The position numbers were made by a program, and so were the translations under genes. Positions 9,981 through 17,660 of a DNA stretch of 64,000 nt are shown here, in pieces (within the stretch, counting starts at the first letter, position 1; each line of letters opens with the position of its first letter). Source of the DNA: Dyella sp. A6 (GTDB lineage: Bacteria > Pseudomonadota > Gammaproteobacteria > Xanthomonadales > Rhodanobacteraceae). Location: NCBI RefSeq assembly GCF_036320485.1, contig NZ_CP132911.1, forward strand, positions 1,364,001 through 1,428,000. The letters run 5' to 3'. Below the pieces are notes generated by a model, which worked only from the letters and a program-made list of their open reading frames with translations, did no database searches and had not been told where the DNA came from.

Positions 9981-10696
9981 ATGCGGCAACAAAACAGGAT
10001 TTTGGGGCGTTTCTTGCCTACATTGATAGCTACTCTCTGAGTGCTGTCGGGCACGATCCCGCTAAAGTCGCGCACGTAAGATTGGCTCATGCGCAGTTTC
10101 TGGCGCTACTCACCATAGCCGCCGAGCTACTCTCGGATTCGGGTTCGGTGCGCGATGAGTTTGAGTCGTCGTATGGTGAGGCCGGAAAACGCTACTTCGG
10201 CGAGGTCGTTTCCGATTGCTCAGAGTTCGTCATGTGCATGTTGCAGGGGCTTTGCCGTTCGGCTGGTGGAACGCTGCGGTCAGGGATTGAATCCTACTTG
10301 AAAGCATTCTCAGCTGTTGAGAAGCCATCGATTCTTCAACGCACATCGGTGCCAGATGTATTCAACGATGCTGCTGGAACATTTTTCTTCTCAACTGTAG
10401 TGGGTAAGAAGGTTCTCGGCGACCTCAAAACGGTTTACGGCGAACTGAACTACTATGTTCATACCGTTTCGCCAGCGCAAATGTTTGGTGCGTTGGCTGT
10501 CGGTAGTTTCCCCCGCTGGTCTGACAAGAATGAGAGGCTGATTGACTTGTTTGTTCGGACAGTTCGTTTGTTCCTATATGGAGTGATAGGTGCTCGGCGA
10601 GACGTCTTTGACCAGTTCGATCATCGCAACAAAGTGATCGTGAACAGGTCGATGACTAGACAGCAGCGCCGGTCGGCGATGGGTGTTGACGACTAA
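9977..10696 (+). CDS. Hypothetical protein, third gene of the ParA operon (possibly HEPN-like fold)
   Basis: A 239-residue, mainly helical protein of unknown family. The pattern LCRSAGGTLRSGIESYLKAF (residues about 90-109) followed later by YGELNYYVHT (about 154-163) recalls helical-bundle proteins with an RSxxExxLK helix and a YxxLxxYVH helix, some of which are HEPN-like effectors. The canonical Rx4-6H ribonuclease motif is not clearly present, so the assignment is weak. The C-terminus is basic (MTRQQRRSAM). It overlaps the preceding stop by ATGA and ends two bases before the first 17-bp direct repeat. As the last gene behind a ParA ATPase it is a plausible effector; that is inference only. 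Confidence 0.65.
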   Translation: MNAATKQDFGAFLAYIDSYSLSAVGHDPAKVAHVRLAHAQFLALLTIAAELLSDSGSVRDEFESSYGEAGKRYFGEVVSDCSEFVMCMLQGLCRSAGGTLRSGIESYLKAFSAVEKPSILQRTSVPDVFNDAAGTFFFSTVVGKKVLGDLKTVYGELNYYVHTVSPAQMFGALAVGSFPRWSDKNERLIDLFVRTVRLFLYGVIGARRDVFDQFDHRNKVIVNRSMTRQQRRSAMGVDD

Positions 10697-10697
10697 A

Positions 10698-10747
10698 AGC
10701 TAACTGGGTCAGAGCCACTTAATTTCTTTCAGCTAACTGGGTCAGAG
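10698..10747 (+). repeat. Pair of 17-bp direct repeats (10698-10714, 10731-10747)
   Basis: AGCTAACTGGGTCAGAG occurs twice, 33 bp apart. One copy directly follows the ParA operon stop and the other abuts the 3' end of the RAYT relic. TGGGTCAGAG-type repeats are, as I recall, often found beside RAYT/IS200-like transposases, so they probably belong to that relic and mark the island's right flank. Confidence 0.8.
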
Positions 10748-10753
10748 TGCACT

Positions 10754-11018
10754 TTACCCGCTGGTTGGGTTCTTGCGTGGCCGCCCGATCTTGAGCGGTC
10801 CGGCCGGCCGGGCGAGCTGGGCCTCGATGGCGGCACGACATCGATGGAATCCAAGCGCATGCTGTCGCTGCAGGTGCTGACAGATGGCTTCGGTGCCCTG
10901 TTCGGAGAGTGCGTCAATGATGGTCGGCGCGGGTGAAGAAGTGGAGCTGGCGATCGTTGCCGCGTTGGACGATATGCAGGGGGAATACAGGTAGGTCGAT
11001 CCGGGGGCGGTGTGCCAT
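10754..11018 (-). pseudogene. RAYT (REP-associated tyrosine transposase) relic
   Basis: Reading leftward from the ATG at 11016-11018, the first 34 codons match the start of RAYT/Y1-Tnp proteins (MAHRPRIDLP then HIVQRGNDRQLHFF) and stop at a TGA. A different frame then resumes with the typical C-terminus of the same family (LQRQHALGFHRCRAAIEAQL, ending KIGRPRKNPTSG). The central catalytic region, with the HUH motif and the tyrosine, has been deleted, and the two ends are out of frame. It is inactive. Confidence 0.8.
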
Positions 11019-11228
11019 GAGCGGCTCCTTGCGAAGGACGCTTACCATGCCGGGTTTCATCGTTCCGTCTGCCGTCGCAGGTTGACGAGACACTCAGGAA
11101 AATGCACTCCGTTTCCTGCAGACCCTTTGTGTCGATGTTTCTCGGTGTTGCTGTGTTCTTGGCCTTTTAGCCGAGTCCTGCTTCAAGGTCGTGTAGAGTG
11201 CTGTTTCCAAACTCACAGGGAGGAGAGT

Positions 11229-11597
11229 ATGCGCATCTGTCTATTTGCCATGGCGATCTTGTTTTCGGTTGCCGCCTATGGGCAATCCATTTTCAAGTGC
11301 AGGCAGCCCAACGGAGTGACGGCGTATCAGGACCACCCGTGTCCTGGCGCGAAGAATAACCACCCGAACATGATCATCAAGCCGCTATCCGGTGATGGTT
11401 CGGACCCCGATTCAAGTTCAAGGCTATCTCCCCAGCAGCGAGCGCAGCTGATGGCTGGTCTGGAGCGTTTGCGGGCAGCACTCCAGAAAATCGATACCAG
11501 CCGCGCGGCAATGACTCGCTATGAAGCGCAGAGAATGGCGCAGCTTAGACAGCAAGAGCGCCAGCAACAGCTGGATAGGCGTCACGGAGGGACTTGA
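11229..11597 (+). CDS. DUF4124 domain-containing secreted protein
   Basis: A 122-residue envelope protein with a cleavable signal peptide (residues 1-19, ending VAAYGQ). The DUF4124 signature follows: IFKCRQPNGVTAYQDHPC, with two cysteines that probably form a disulphide. The C-terminal half is a Gln/Arg-rich predicted helix (about residues 70-120). The start is set by AGGGAGGAGAG immediately upstream of 11229; an open frame extends further 5' but lacks a ribosome-binding site and would bury the signal peptide. DUF4124 proteins are common in Lysobacterales; their function is not established. Confidence 0.85.
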   Translation: MRICLFAMAILFSVAAYGQSIFKCRQPNGVTAYQDHPCPGAKNNHPNMIIKPLSGDGSDPDSSSRLSPQQRAQLMAGLERLRAALQKIDTSRAAMTRYEAQRMAQLRQQERQQQLDRRHGGT

Positions 11598-11720
11598 CGC
11601 CGAGGCTGCCGTGCGTGTCGCAAGGTGGTGGCCTTGCGCAAGGAAGGCCGCATAAGGGGCGATCAGGCTGCAAGCTGAGGTTTGCGGAAGAACGATGCCC
11701 TGTCAGACAGGTGCCACGCC

Positions 11721-12263
11721 TTACCAGGTCAAGTCGTCCGGCACCTGGAACTGGGCGTAGTAGGCATCGTCTTCGCTGACGGGCGCGTCGGGGTCGCGGC
11801 GGCCGTGATCGAGGACGATGGTCTCGGCGTCGCGCTCGTAGATCTTCTCGGCGGCGCTGCGGGGGACCAGTTCGTAGCCCTGGTCGAATCGCGCGATCAC
11901 CAGGGTGCCGTTGGCCAGCTGGCTGCGCAGGGTTTCGTTCACCAGCAGGCTCTTGATCGCCTTGCCGTCGCTGAAGCGGTAGTCGATCTCGCCGCTGCGC
12001 TTGATCTTGTGCGTCTCGACGATCTGGCGGACCTGCGCACGCAGCTCGGCCGCGCGTGCCTGGGCATTGCGCTCGGCAGACAGCGCGCGGTCGCGTTCGG
12101 CGCGCTCGGCCTGCAGGCGTTCGACGTCCACGCGCTCCTCGCCCGGCGCCGCCGCTGTCTGCTTCGCGTGCTTCTGCTTGTTCTGCTCGCGCGCCACCTG
12201 GTTGACCTTGGCTTTCTTGACCAGGCCGGCCTTGAGAAGTTGATCCTGCAGGGGATTGCGCAT
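11721..12263 (-). CDS. DUF2058 family protein (YaiL-like)
   Basis: A 180-residue cytoplasmic protein of the DUF2058 family. The hallmark N-terminus MRNPLQDQLLKAGLVKKAK is followed by a highly charged coiled-coil segment (about residues 20-75) and a C-terminal domain ending ...QVPDDLTW. The longer upstream frame is rejected because family members begin at MRNPLQ/MSNPLR. No catalytic motif is visible. Relatives in other gammaproteobacteria have been linked loosely to nucleoid or ribosome association, which I cannot confirm here. It is a stand-alone gene, convergent with the DUF4124 gene. Confidence 0.88.
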   Translation of the reverse strand: MRNPLQDQLLKAGLVKKAKVNQVAREQNKQKHAKQTAAAPGEERVDVERLQAERAERDRALSAERNAQARAAELRAQVRQIVETHKIKRSGEIDYRFSDGKAIKSLLVNETLRSQLANGTLVIARFDQGYELVPRSAAEKIYERDAETIVLDHGRRDPDAPVSEDDAYYAQFQVPDDLTW

Positions 12264-12443
12264 GGGCGGAACGTGTCGTGAGTCGGTCCGCCATTGTAGC
12301 GCCGGGGCCGGACGGAGCGGTGTCCGGTCCGGCTGACGCCCACGACGCTGGCGGGCACGGGATGCGCGAGGCAGGGCGGGTTGGATGTCCGGCACGGTTT
12401 CAACCTGTCGTTGCACCGGCCACGCCCGATGTAGCCGGTCCGT

Positions 12444-13154
12444 TTACGGCTCCGGCGATAGAGCCGGGCTGCACAGCTCGGCCAGCGACAGGTCGCACAG
12501 TTCGCCGATGTGGTCGATGACGCGGTCCGGTGGCGGCTCGATCACCGTATTGCGGACCGCGGCGGCGTAGTGGCCCTGGCGTACGAACACGCTGGTGAGC
12601 CGTGTGCCGAGTTCCCGTTTCATCGCGGCCAGCAACTGCGGTTTGTCGTCCACCATCACGTAGTGGTCGGCCGGCAGGCGGTGCTGCACGGCATGCAGCA
12701 TGCGTTCCTTGTGCACGTAGACCAGCACGCGCCCGTCGACGGCCTGCCACAGGCCCGAGCGCTGGATCTTGCGCGGCTGGAAGATGATGTCGCCGTCGGA
12801 AAGGATGCCGGTGGTGCCCAGGCGGCCCAGGTGCGCCAGGGCTTCCAGCGCACGCGGATACAGGCGGTCGGCGAACGGGTAGTCGAGCAGGAAGGCGGAC
12901 AGCCGCAGCAGGGCTGCTTCGTCGTCGCAGCCTTCGCGGAAGGTCTGCGCGGCGCCCAGGTAGTCGGCATAGCCCAGCTCGGTTCGCCGCGCTTCGTAGA
13001 TGGCCTGGTAGCGCGCTTGTCCATCCGGGCCGAAGTCGCGTGTCAGGTGCGCGGCCAGGTCGGCGCCGAAGCGGTCGTTGTCCAGCAGGGTATCGTCCAC
13101 ATCGAGCAGGATCACCACCTTCGACGGCGTCGGCCCCTTCGATGACGTCAGCAT
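12444..13154 (-). CDS. HAD-superfamily hydrolase
   Basis: A 236-residue phosphatase-like protein. HAD motif I is LLDVDDTLLD (residues about 16-25) with nucleophile Asp and acid/base Asp; motif II is ILSDGD; motif III is a Lys in the PRKIQRSG-HKERM region; motif IV is MVDDKPQL. The helical cap between motifs I and II (about residues 30-110) fits a subclass IA phosphatase. The substrate is unknown. It is monocistronic on the minus strand, about 180 bp downstream of nothing similar. The short hydrophilic N-terminus (MLTSSKGPTPSK) leaves the exact start a little uncertain. Confidence 0.85.
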   Translation of the reverse strand: MLTSSKGPTPSKVVILLDVDDTLLDNDRFGADLAAHLTRDFGPDGQARYQAIYEARRTELGYADYLGAAQTFREGCDDEAALLRLSAFLLDYPFADRLYPRALEALAHLGRLGTTGILSDGDIIFQPRKIQRSGLWQAVDGRVLVYVHKERMLHAVQHRLPADHYVMVDDKPQLLAAMKRELGTRLTSVFVRQGHYAAAVRNTVIEPPPDRVIDHIGELCDLSLAELCSPALSPEP

Positions 13155-13553
13155 GCGCGCTGTCCGGTCGATGGCGAGGTCGGACGCGATCTGCGGCTGG
13201 ACGTGTGGATGTCGGTCATGGGCGCTCCTTTTGCGGCCACCCTAACCGATCGCGGGTGAATGGCGGTCGGCATGCCCGGGCCCGAAGCGGATCAGTGGCC
13301 GGGTTCGACGCGATGGACGCGATGCTTTGCAGGACTGATACGTCGACCGGGCATGCGCCTGGACCGCACAGAATTGCCTACCGGGCCGGCCCTTGCCCAC
13401 CTGCCGCCAGAACGTAGTAGTCTTGCCGGATAGCTGTCGGTCTGACGGCTGTTGGTCGCTGAATCTGGTTCATTCTTGTCCATGTCACGAGCGGCGGAGT
13501 GCCGCGTGGTGTCAATCTGACGCAAGGGATGCGCAGTCGGAATGGGGTGCTAC
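13155..13553. other. Gene-free stretch
   Basis: Roughly 400 bp between a leftward HAD gene and a rightward small membrane protein. It must hold both promoters. No convincing -35/-10 pair, hairpin terminator, RNA gene or conserved coding frame was seen. Confidence 0.5.
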
Positions 13554-13892
13554 ATGAACAGTCAGTTGCGCGCGTTGCTCGATCGGTTTGGTGCGATGGA
13601 AACACCGGCCTTGTTGTTGCGTTACCGCGCGGGTGGATTGGTCCCGATGGCCGAAGAGGCCCTGCTCGAAGTGCTGTCGGACCGCGGCTACGCCGGCGAG
13701 CGATTGCAGAACAGCGTGGCCAGGCTCGACGTGGGGCCGCAGCCGTCACCAGCCTGGCGCATGCCTTCGCATGCCGGGCACTCGCATCAGGCACTGCACG
13801 GATTCAACCTGGCACTTTGGCTGCCGGTCGCCCTGGTGGTGGCTTTCGCGGTGCTGCTGGCGATCCGTTTCTGGGCCACCGGCGGCGGCTGA
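13554..13892 (+). CDS. Small tail-anchored hypothetical protein
   Basis: A 112-residue protein from the ATG at 13554, favoured because GGGGTG lies just upstream; an alternative ATG at 13542 would add four residues. The N-terminal half is a soluble helical domain (for example ALLLRYRAGGLVPMAEEALL, about residues 15-34), followed by a His-rich linker (SHAGHSHQALH) and one C-terminal membrane segment (about residues 85-106), so the domain should face the cytoplasm. Homologues seem to be confined to Lysobacterales as far as I recall. Function unknown; no operon partner. Confidence 0.65.
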   Translation: MNSQLRALLDRFGAMETPALLLRYRAGGLVPMAEEALLEVLSDRGYAGERLQNSVARLDVGPQPSPAWRMPSHAGHSHQALHGFNLALWLPVALVVAFAVLLAIRFWATGGG

Positions 13893-14189
13893 TTCGCACG
13901 GCTGCGACGGCGGCCCTGCGCAACGTGCTGTCAACGGACTCCGACTGAATCGAAGCGGTTTCTGGCCGGGCTTTGCCGTCCAGGGCAACATGCCCCGTCC
14001 GCGCGCCATGCGCGCGCAACCAGCACAAACCCGTGTTACTTCGCCGATAGTGCGATATCCCTGCGCGCCGCACTGGCAACGCATGGCTGAAAGGGTGGCC
14101 CGTCAGCGCCGCGTGCTGACAGTTGTCACTGCCGCGCCACGCGGCACTGGCCTATCGTGGCGTCAACGCAAGGGAAAAGGAGAAGTCCC
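13893..14189. other. Intergenic stretch
   Basis: Nearly 300 bp without a credible gene. An inverted repeat, TGACAGTTGTCA (TGACA-GT-TGTCA, about 14118-14129), lies some 60 bp upstream of the next start and could be an operator or part of its promoter; nothing else stands out. Confidence 0.4.
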
Positions 14190-14567
14190 GTGAATCAAGC
14201 TGATGATCGACCGCCCTACAGTGGCCCGCGCAGCATCTGGTCGGCCGTGCTGGTGATCGCCATAGGCGTGGCGCTGCTGCTGTCCAACTTCGACATAGGT
14301 TTTCCCTGGCTTCCGCTGCACAACGCGTGGGCGTTGTTCATCCTGCTGGGTGCAGTGCCGGCGCTGATCTGTGCGGTACGACGCTACCGCGCCCAGGGCC
14401 GCATCGACGGTGCGGTGTTCCATGACTTGTGTACTGCCGCGATCGTGGTGACGGTGGCGCTGTTTTTTCTTTGCGACCTGTCCTGGCAGCGCTGGTGGCC
14501 GGTGTTCGTGATCTACGGTGGGGTGTGCATGCTGGCGCCCCGCGGCCGGTGGCAGCGGGTGCGCTGA
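14190..14567 (+). CDS. Small integral membrane protein (LiaI/LiaF-type TM region)
   Basis: A 125-residue protein with four predicted membrane segments (about residues 17-34, 45-62, 80-97 and 102-117). The WSAVLVIAIGVALLLSNF and WWPVFVIYGG pattern resembles the transmembrane module of DUF5668/LiaI-LiaF proteins. The GTG at 14190 is preferred over an upstream ATG because AAAAGGAGAAG lies just before it and family members begin close to the first membrane segment. No partner two-component system is adjacent. A role in envelope stress is inference from the family only. Confidence 0.75.
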   Translation: MNQADDRPPYSGPRSIWSAVLVIAIGVALLLSNFDIGFPWLPLHNAWALFILLGAVPALICAVRRYRAQGRIDGAVFHDLCTAAIVVTVALFFLCDLSWQRWWPVFVIYGGVCMLAPRGRWQRVR

Positions 14568-14586
14568 GGCGGTCGCCAAAAACTGG

Positions 14587-14621
14587 CGTGCCGGCGATCG
14601 ATGGATGTCGCCGGCACGTTT
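14587..14621 (+). terminator. Rho-independent terminator
   Basis: CGTGCCGGCGA and TCGCCGGCACG form an 11-pair stem with a 10-base loop, followed by TTTCT, 20 bp after the stop of the small membrane protein gene. Confidence 0.75.
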
Positions 14622-14667
14622 CTGTACGGTGTCGCCGCCCCGGTCGGGGAGCGGCTTCAAACTGCGG

Positions 14668-15372
14668 TCAGGCCCAGAGTTGGCGACCGAAGAAGGTCAG
14701 GGTACGGTCCCATGCCTGCTCGGACCACACGGGGTCGAACTGCGTGCCGGCAATGCGGTGCGGTCCCACGGCGGTTTCGTTGGCGAAGGCATGGTGCGCC
14801 AGGTAGCGGTGGAAGTCGGTGGCCACGCCGGCCTGCTTCAACATGGCTTCCAGTGCGTCCACATTGGCGATCGGGAAGAACGCGTCCTGGGTGCCCCAGT
14901 GAGCCTGGATCGGCGCCTTGAACTTGCCGGGGTCGAGGTATTCCAGCGGCGGCGCGCCGTACCACACCACGCCGGCGGCCAGATCCGGGATCTGGTTCAG
15001 TGCCAGCAGGGCGAGCGCACCACCCATGCAGAAACCGGTGATGCCGACCTTGGCCGAATGCTGCTTGAGGTAGGCCACGGCGCCGGCGATGTCCTGCGAC
15101 ACCGCATCGCCGAAGTCCAGGCCGTCCATCAGGTGGTGGGCTTCCTCTTCCTCGACGGTGCTCTTGCCGCGGTACAGGTCGGGCACCAGGGCCAGGTAAC
15201 CGCAGCGGGCGAGCCGGTCGGCCACGCCGCGGATCTGGTCGTTCAGGCCCCACCATTCCTGGATGACGACGATGGCCGGTGCGCCCTTCGGCTGGGCGGG
15301 GCTGGCCAGGTAGCCGTGGACCTCTTGGCCGTCCGGACGCTTGAAGCTGACCATGGATGAGTTGTTTGTCAC
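14668..15372 (-). CDS. Dienelactone hydrolase family protein
   Basis: Alpha/beta hydrolase of about 234 residues. The catalytic triad of the DLH family is visible: nucleophile Cys in GFCMGGAL, Asp in GTQDAFFP, His in LAHHAFAN; the conserved QEWWGLNDQI stands in for the DLH oxyanion region. The GTG start at 15372 is preferred because AGGA lies six bases upstream; an internal ATG seven codons later is an alternative. In bacteria such enzymes open dienelactones or related esters, but this gene is not in an aromatic-degradation cluster, so the natural substrate is unknown. It is convergent with the membrane protein gene at 14190. Confidence 0.9.
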   Translation of the reverse strand: MTNNSSMVSFKRPDGQEVHGYLASPAQPKGAPAIVVIQEWWGLNDQIRGVADRLARCGYLALVPDLYRGKSTVEEEEAHHLMDGLDFGDAVSQDIAGAVAYLKQHSAKVGITGFCMGGALALLALNQIPDLAAGVVWYGAPPLEYLDPGKFKAPIQAHWGTQDAFFPIANVDALEAMLKQAGVATDFHRYLAHHAFANETAVGPHRIAGTQFDPVWSEQAWDRTLTFFGRQLWA

Positions 15373-15720
15373 GGGAATTCCTCGTTGCTTTGAAAGACCG
15401 AAGGCTGCCGGAGGCGATGACCCGGCACGGATCACGTCCGGCGGCATCGCCTGACCAGGCGGAACAGTCGGCACGGAGCAGTATGGGGTGCCCGCACCGC
15501 ACCACAAGGACTCCGAATATACGGCGATGCGGACATTCCAGATGCATCACCTGCGGCCGGGTACCGGTCCATCGGGCCTGACCCGATCGGGCCTGATTCA
15601 ATCGGCCCGATCCAACCGGCCTCATGTCCGGTCATGCATCGGTGGACTTTAGCAGGGCGCGCATCCCGGTGACCGGCACCGGGATGACCGGCCGGAGTGG
15701 TCGTAGTTTCCCGCTCGGAT
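15373..15720. other. Gene-free stretch upstream of the dienelactone hydrolase gene
   Basis: About 350 bp without a supportable gene. It contains loosely repeated CGATCGGGCC/CGGCCCGATC motifs (about 15583-15612) and no clear promoter. The terminator of the next gene begins at 15721. Confidence 0.4.
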
Positions 15721-15754
15721 AAAACGGGGACAGCGGTTCGTGCCCGCTGTCCCC
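15721..15754 (-). terminator. Rho-independent terminator of the secreted peptidase gene
   Basis: GGGGACAGCGG (15726-15736) pairs with CCGCTGTCCCC (15744-15754). Read on the minus strand, the 11-pair stem is followed by GTTTTATC. It lies about 25 bp beyond the stop at 15780. Confidence 0.85.
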
Positions 15755-15779
15755 TGGGGGGCTTCTGCAGCCGTGGGGA

Positions 15780-17423
15780 TCAGGGCACCAGCGAGCCGCT
15801 CACCTGATGGATGTCCGGTGGCGGTGGCAGCCACGAGCCGGAGGCCTGGTGGCCGTAGTCATACGTCGTGCTGTCGTGCATGGTGAACGAGTGCATCGGT
15901 GCGGCCTGGCAGACCACGTCCCTGGCCGGCATGACGCCGTAGTTCAGATAGGCGAACTCGACGTTGGCGGCACAGGCGTTGTGATCGAACATCACGCCAT
16001 GCGTGGCCCCGTTGTTGATGTAGACCATGCGCACGGTGTCGCTGTTGACCCGCCGGTCCCTGAGCGCGCCCGAGTACGGCGTGGACGGATCGAACCCGTT
16101 CTGCACCATCAGCGCATGCACGCGGGTGCGCGACTCCAGCTTGCGATCGATGGCGGGCCGCCACGGCCAGTGCTGGCACTTGTCGATCAGGGTGGATGTG
16201 CCGATGGCCCAGTAGGTGTGCACGTCCTTGATCTTCTGCGCGATGCTGCGGCGATCGGTGGAGCCCGAGTCGTTGCACATCAGCACGTCGGACATGGGGT
16301 TGAAGCTGGTCTGGGTGCGCAGATCGGTGAAGGTCATCGCGGCCATCTGCTCGGCACTGGCAATGTCGGCCGGGCTGCCATCCAGCGCGGTGGACATCGC
16401 GCTGAGCGATGGAGACACCAGCAGGTCCCAGAAGATCCAGATGCCGGTCCCCTGCAACGAGCCCAGCGCCTGGTCGGGGGTGACGCTGCCCATGCGGTGC
16501 TGGGACGTGGCCAGATAGATCTGCCGGAAGGTGTCCAGCACCTCTGCGGGCGTGCTGCCCATGTGGAAGTGGTCGTCGTGCCTGGCGATGAACGGAATGA
16601 ACGCCTGCTGCAGGTTGAGCTGGTCCATCTTCATCTGCCGGATCGCCTGCTGCTGCCAGTCCAGGTGTACCCAGTCCATGTTGCTGTCCAGCACCACGCG
16701 CTGGAAGCGGTCGGGAAACATGCGGTCGGCATAGGCCATCAGGCTGCTGCCGCTGGATACGCCCAGCAGGTCGGCATGCCGGTAGCCCAGCACGGCGCGC
16801 ACCAGGTTCAGGTCGCGCACGTGGTCGGGCGTGTTGATGCCCTTGAGGAATGCCGCGTGCTGCTTCAGGCAGGCGCTGATGGTCCTGTTCCACCAGGCCT
16901 GCTGCGCCTGCACGCTCTGCACCGTCGGGTTGCGGCTGTCGCCGTCCATGAAGTTCTCGGCGCCGGTGCGGGGCGCGTCACTGCAGCTGACCTGGGTGCC
17001 CAGGCCGTCGCTGATCCCGCGCAGATCGACGCCGACCACCAGATGGTCCTCCTCGACCTGCGGCTGGTACTGCTCGAGCATCTCCGCCATGGACGCGCTG
17101 GAGTTGTCCGGGCCGCCCAGGTTCACCAGCAGCAGGCGGGCAGTGGAGGGCGCATTGCGCGGACGCGAGATGCCGATGGTGATGTCGCCGCGGGCAGGGT
17201 CGGACCAGTCGACCGGCACGGTGATCAGGGCGCACTCGATGGTGCTGCCGTTGGTGAACAGCGACTGCGGGCAACTGCCCCAGTGCACGGTCTGATGGTA
17301 GTACCGGGCATACGCCGGGTCGCCGCTGTGATCGTCGATACCCTGGGCGTTGGCCAGTCCGGTCAGCGTCACGCAGCCGATGATCGCCAGCAGTTTGCAT
17401 CCAGACAACATTAGGCGCTTCAT
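15780..17423 (-). CDS. Secreted alpha/beta hydrolase, tripeptidyl-aminopeptidase-like (S33)
   Basis: A 547-residue exported hydrolase. A signal peptide (about residues 1-26, ending GLANAQG) is followed by an alpha/beta hydrolase core and a TAP-like C-terminal domain. The nucleophile elbow is GVSSGSS, where relatives have GxSYG; the Ser in GxSxG is kept, with Tyr replaced by Ser. The acid is probably Asp in NGFDPSTP and the His that in NNGATHGV. The start at 17423 (MKRLMLSGCK) gives a proper signal peptide and has AGGAGG upstream; the longer frame does not. It is divergent from a MocR-type regulator, which often controls its neighbour. The substrate (N-terminal peptides or other amide/ester) is not determinable. 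Confidence 0.8.
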   Translation of the reverse strand: MKRLMLSGCKLLAIIGCVTLTGLANAQGIDDHSGDPAYARYYHQTVHWGSCPQSLFTNGSTIECALITVPVDWSDPARGDITIGISRPRNAPSTARLLLVNLGGPDNSSASMAEMLEQYQPQVEEDHLVVGVDLRGISDGLGTQVSCSDAPRTGAENFMDGDSRNPTVQSVQAQQAWWNRTISACLKQHAAFLKGINTPDHVRDLNLVRAVLGYRHADLLGVSSGSSLMAYADRMFPDRFQRVVLDSNMDWVHLDWQQQAIRQMKMDQLNLQQAFIPFIARHDDHFHMGSTPAEVLDTFRQIYLATSQHRMGSVTPDQALGSLQGTGIWIFWDLLVSPSLSAMSTALDGSPADIASAEQMAAMTFTDLRTQTSFNPMSDVLMCNDSGSTDRRSIAQKIKDVHTYWAIGTSTLIDKCQHWPWRPAIDRKLESRTRVHALMVQNGFDPSTPYSGALRDRRVNSDTVRMVYINNGATHGVMFDHNACAANVEFAYLNYGVMPARDVVCQAAPMHSFTMHDSTTYDYGHQASGSWLPPPPDIHQVSGSLVP

Positions 17424-17660
17424 GCCGATGCCTCCTTCGTCAGTGGTGATGTGTCGAGCACATGCGGTCGGCCGGGTCCGGCGACCGGCAGGCGTAGGCG
17501 GGTGCAATGGGTTTCCCGAAGCCGGAGATTGCGGTGGGGCGCCGCGTGATCGGCGTCATGCCAACCGTGGCATCATGATTCGACAGGATGGGCCGGACGG
17601 TAAATGACCGGTTGTGGGCTTTTTCGATGTGACCACTTCGATTCACCACGGGGGCTGGGG

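Noticed and set aside
11010..11228. Upstream extension of the DUF4124 gene
   Set aside because: The extension would bury the signal peptide and lacks a ribosome-binding site, whereas AGGGAGGAGAG precedes the ATG at 11229.
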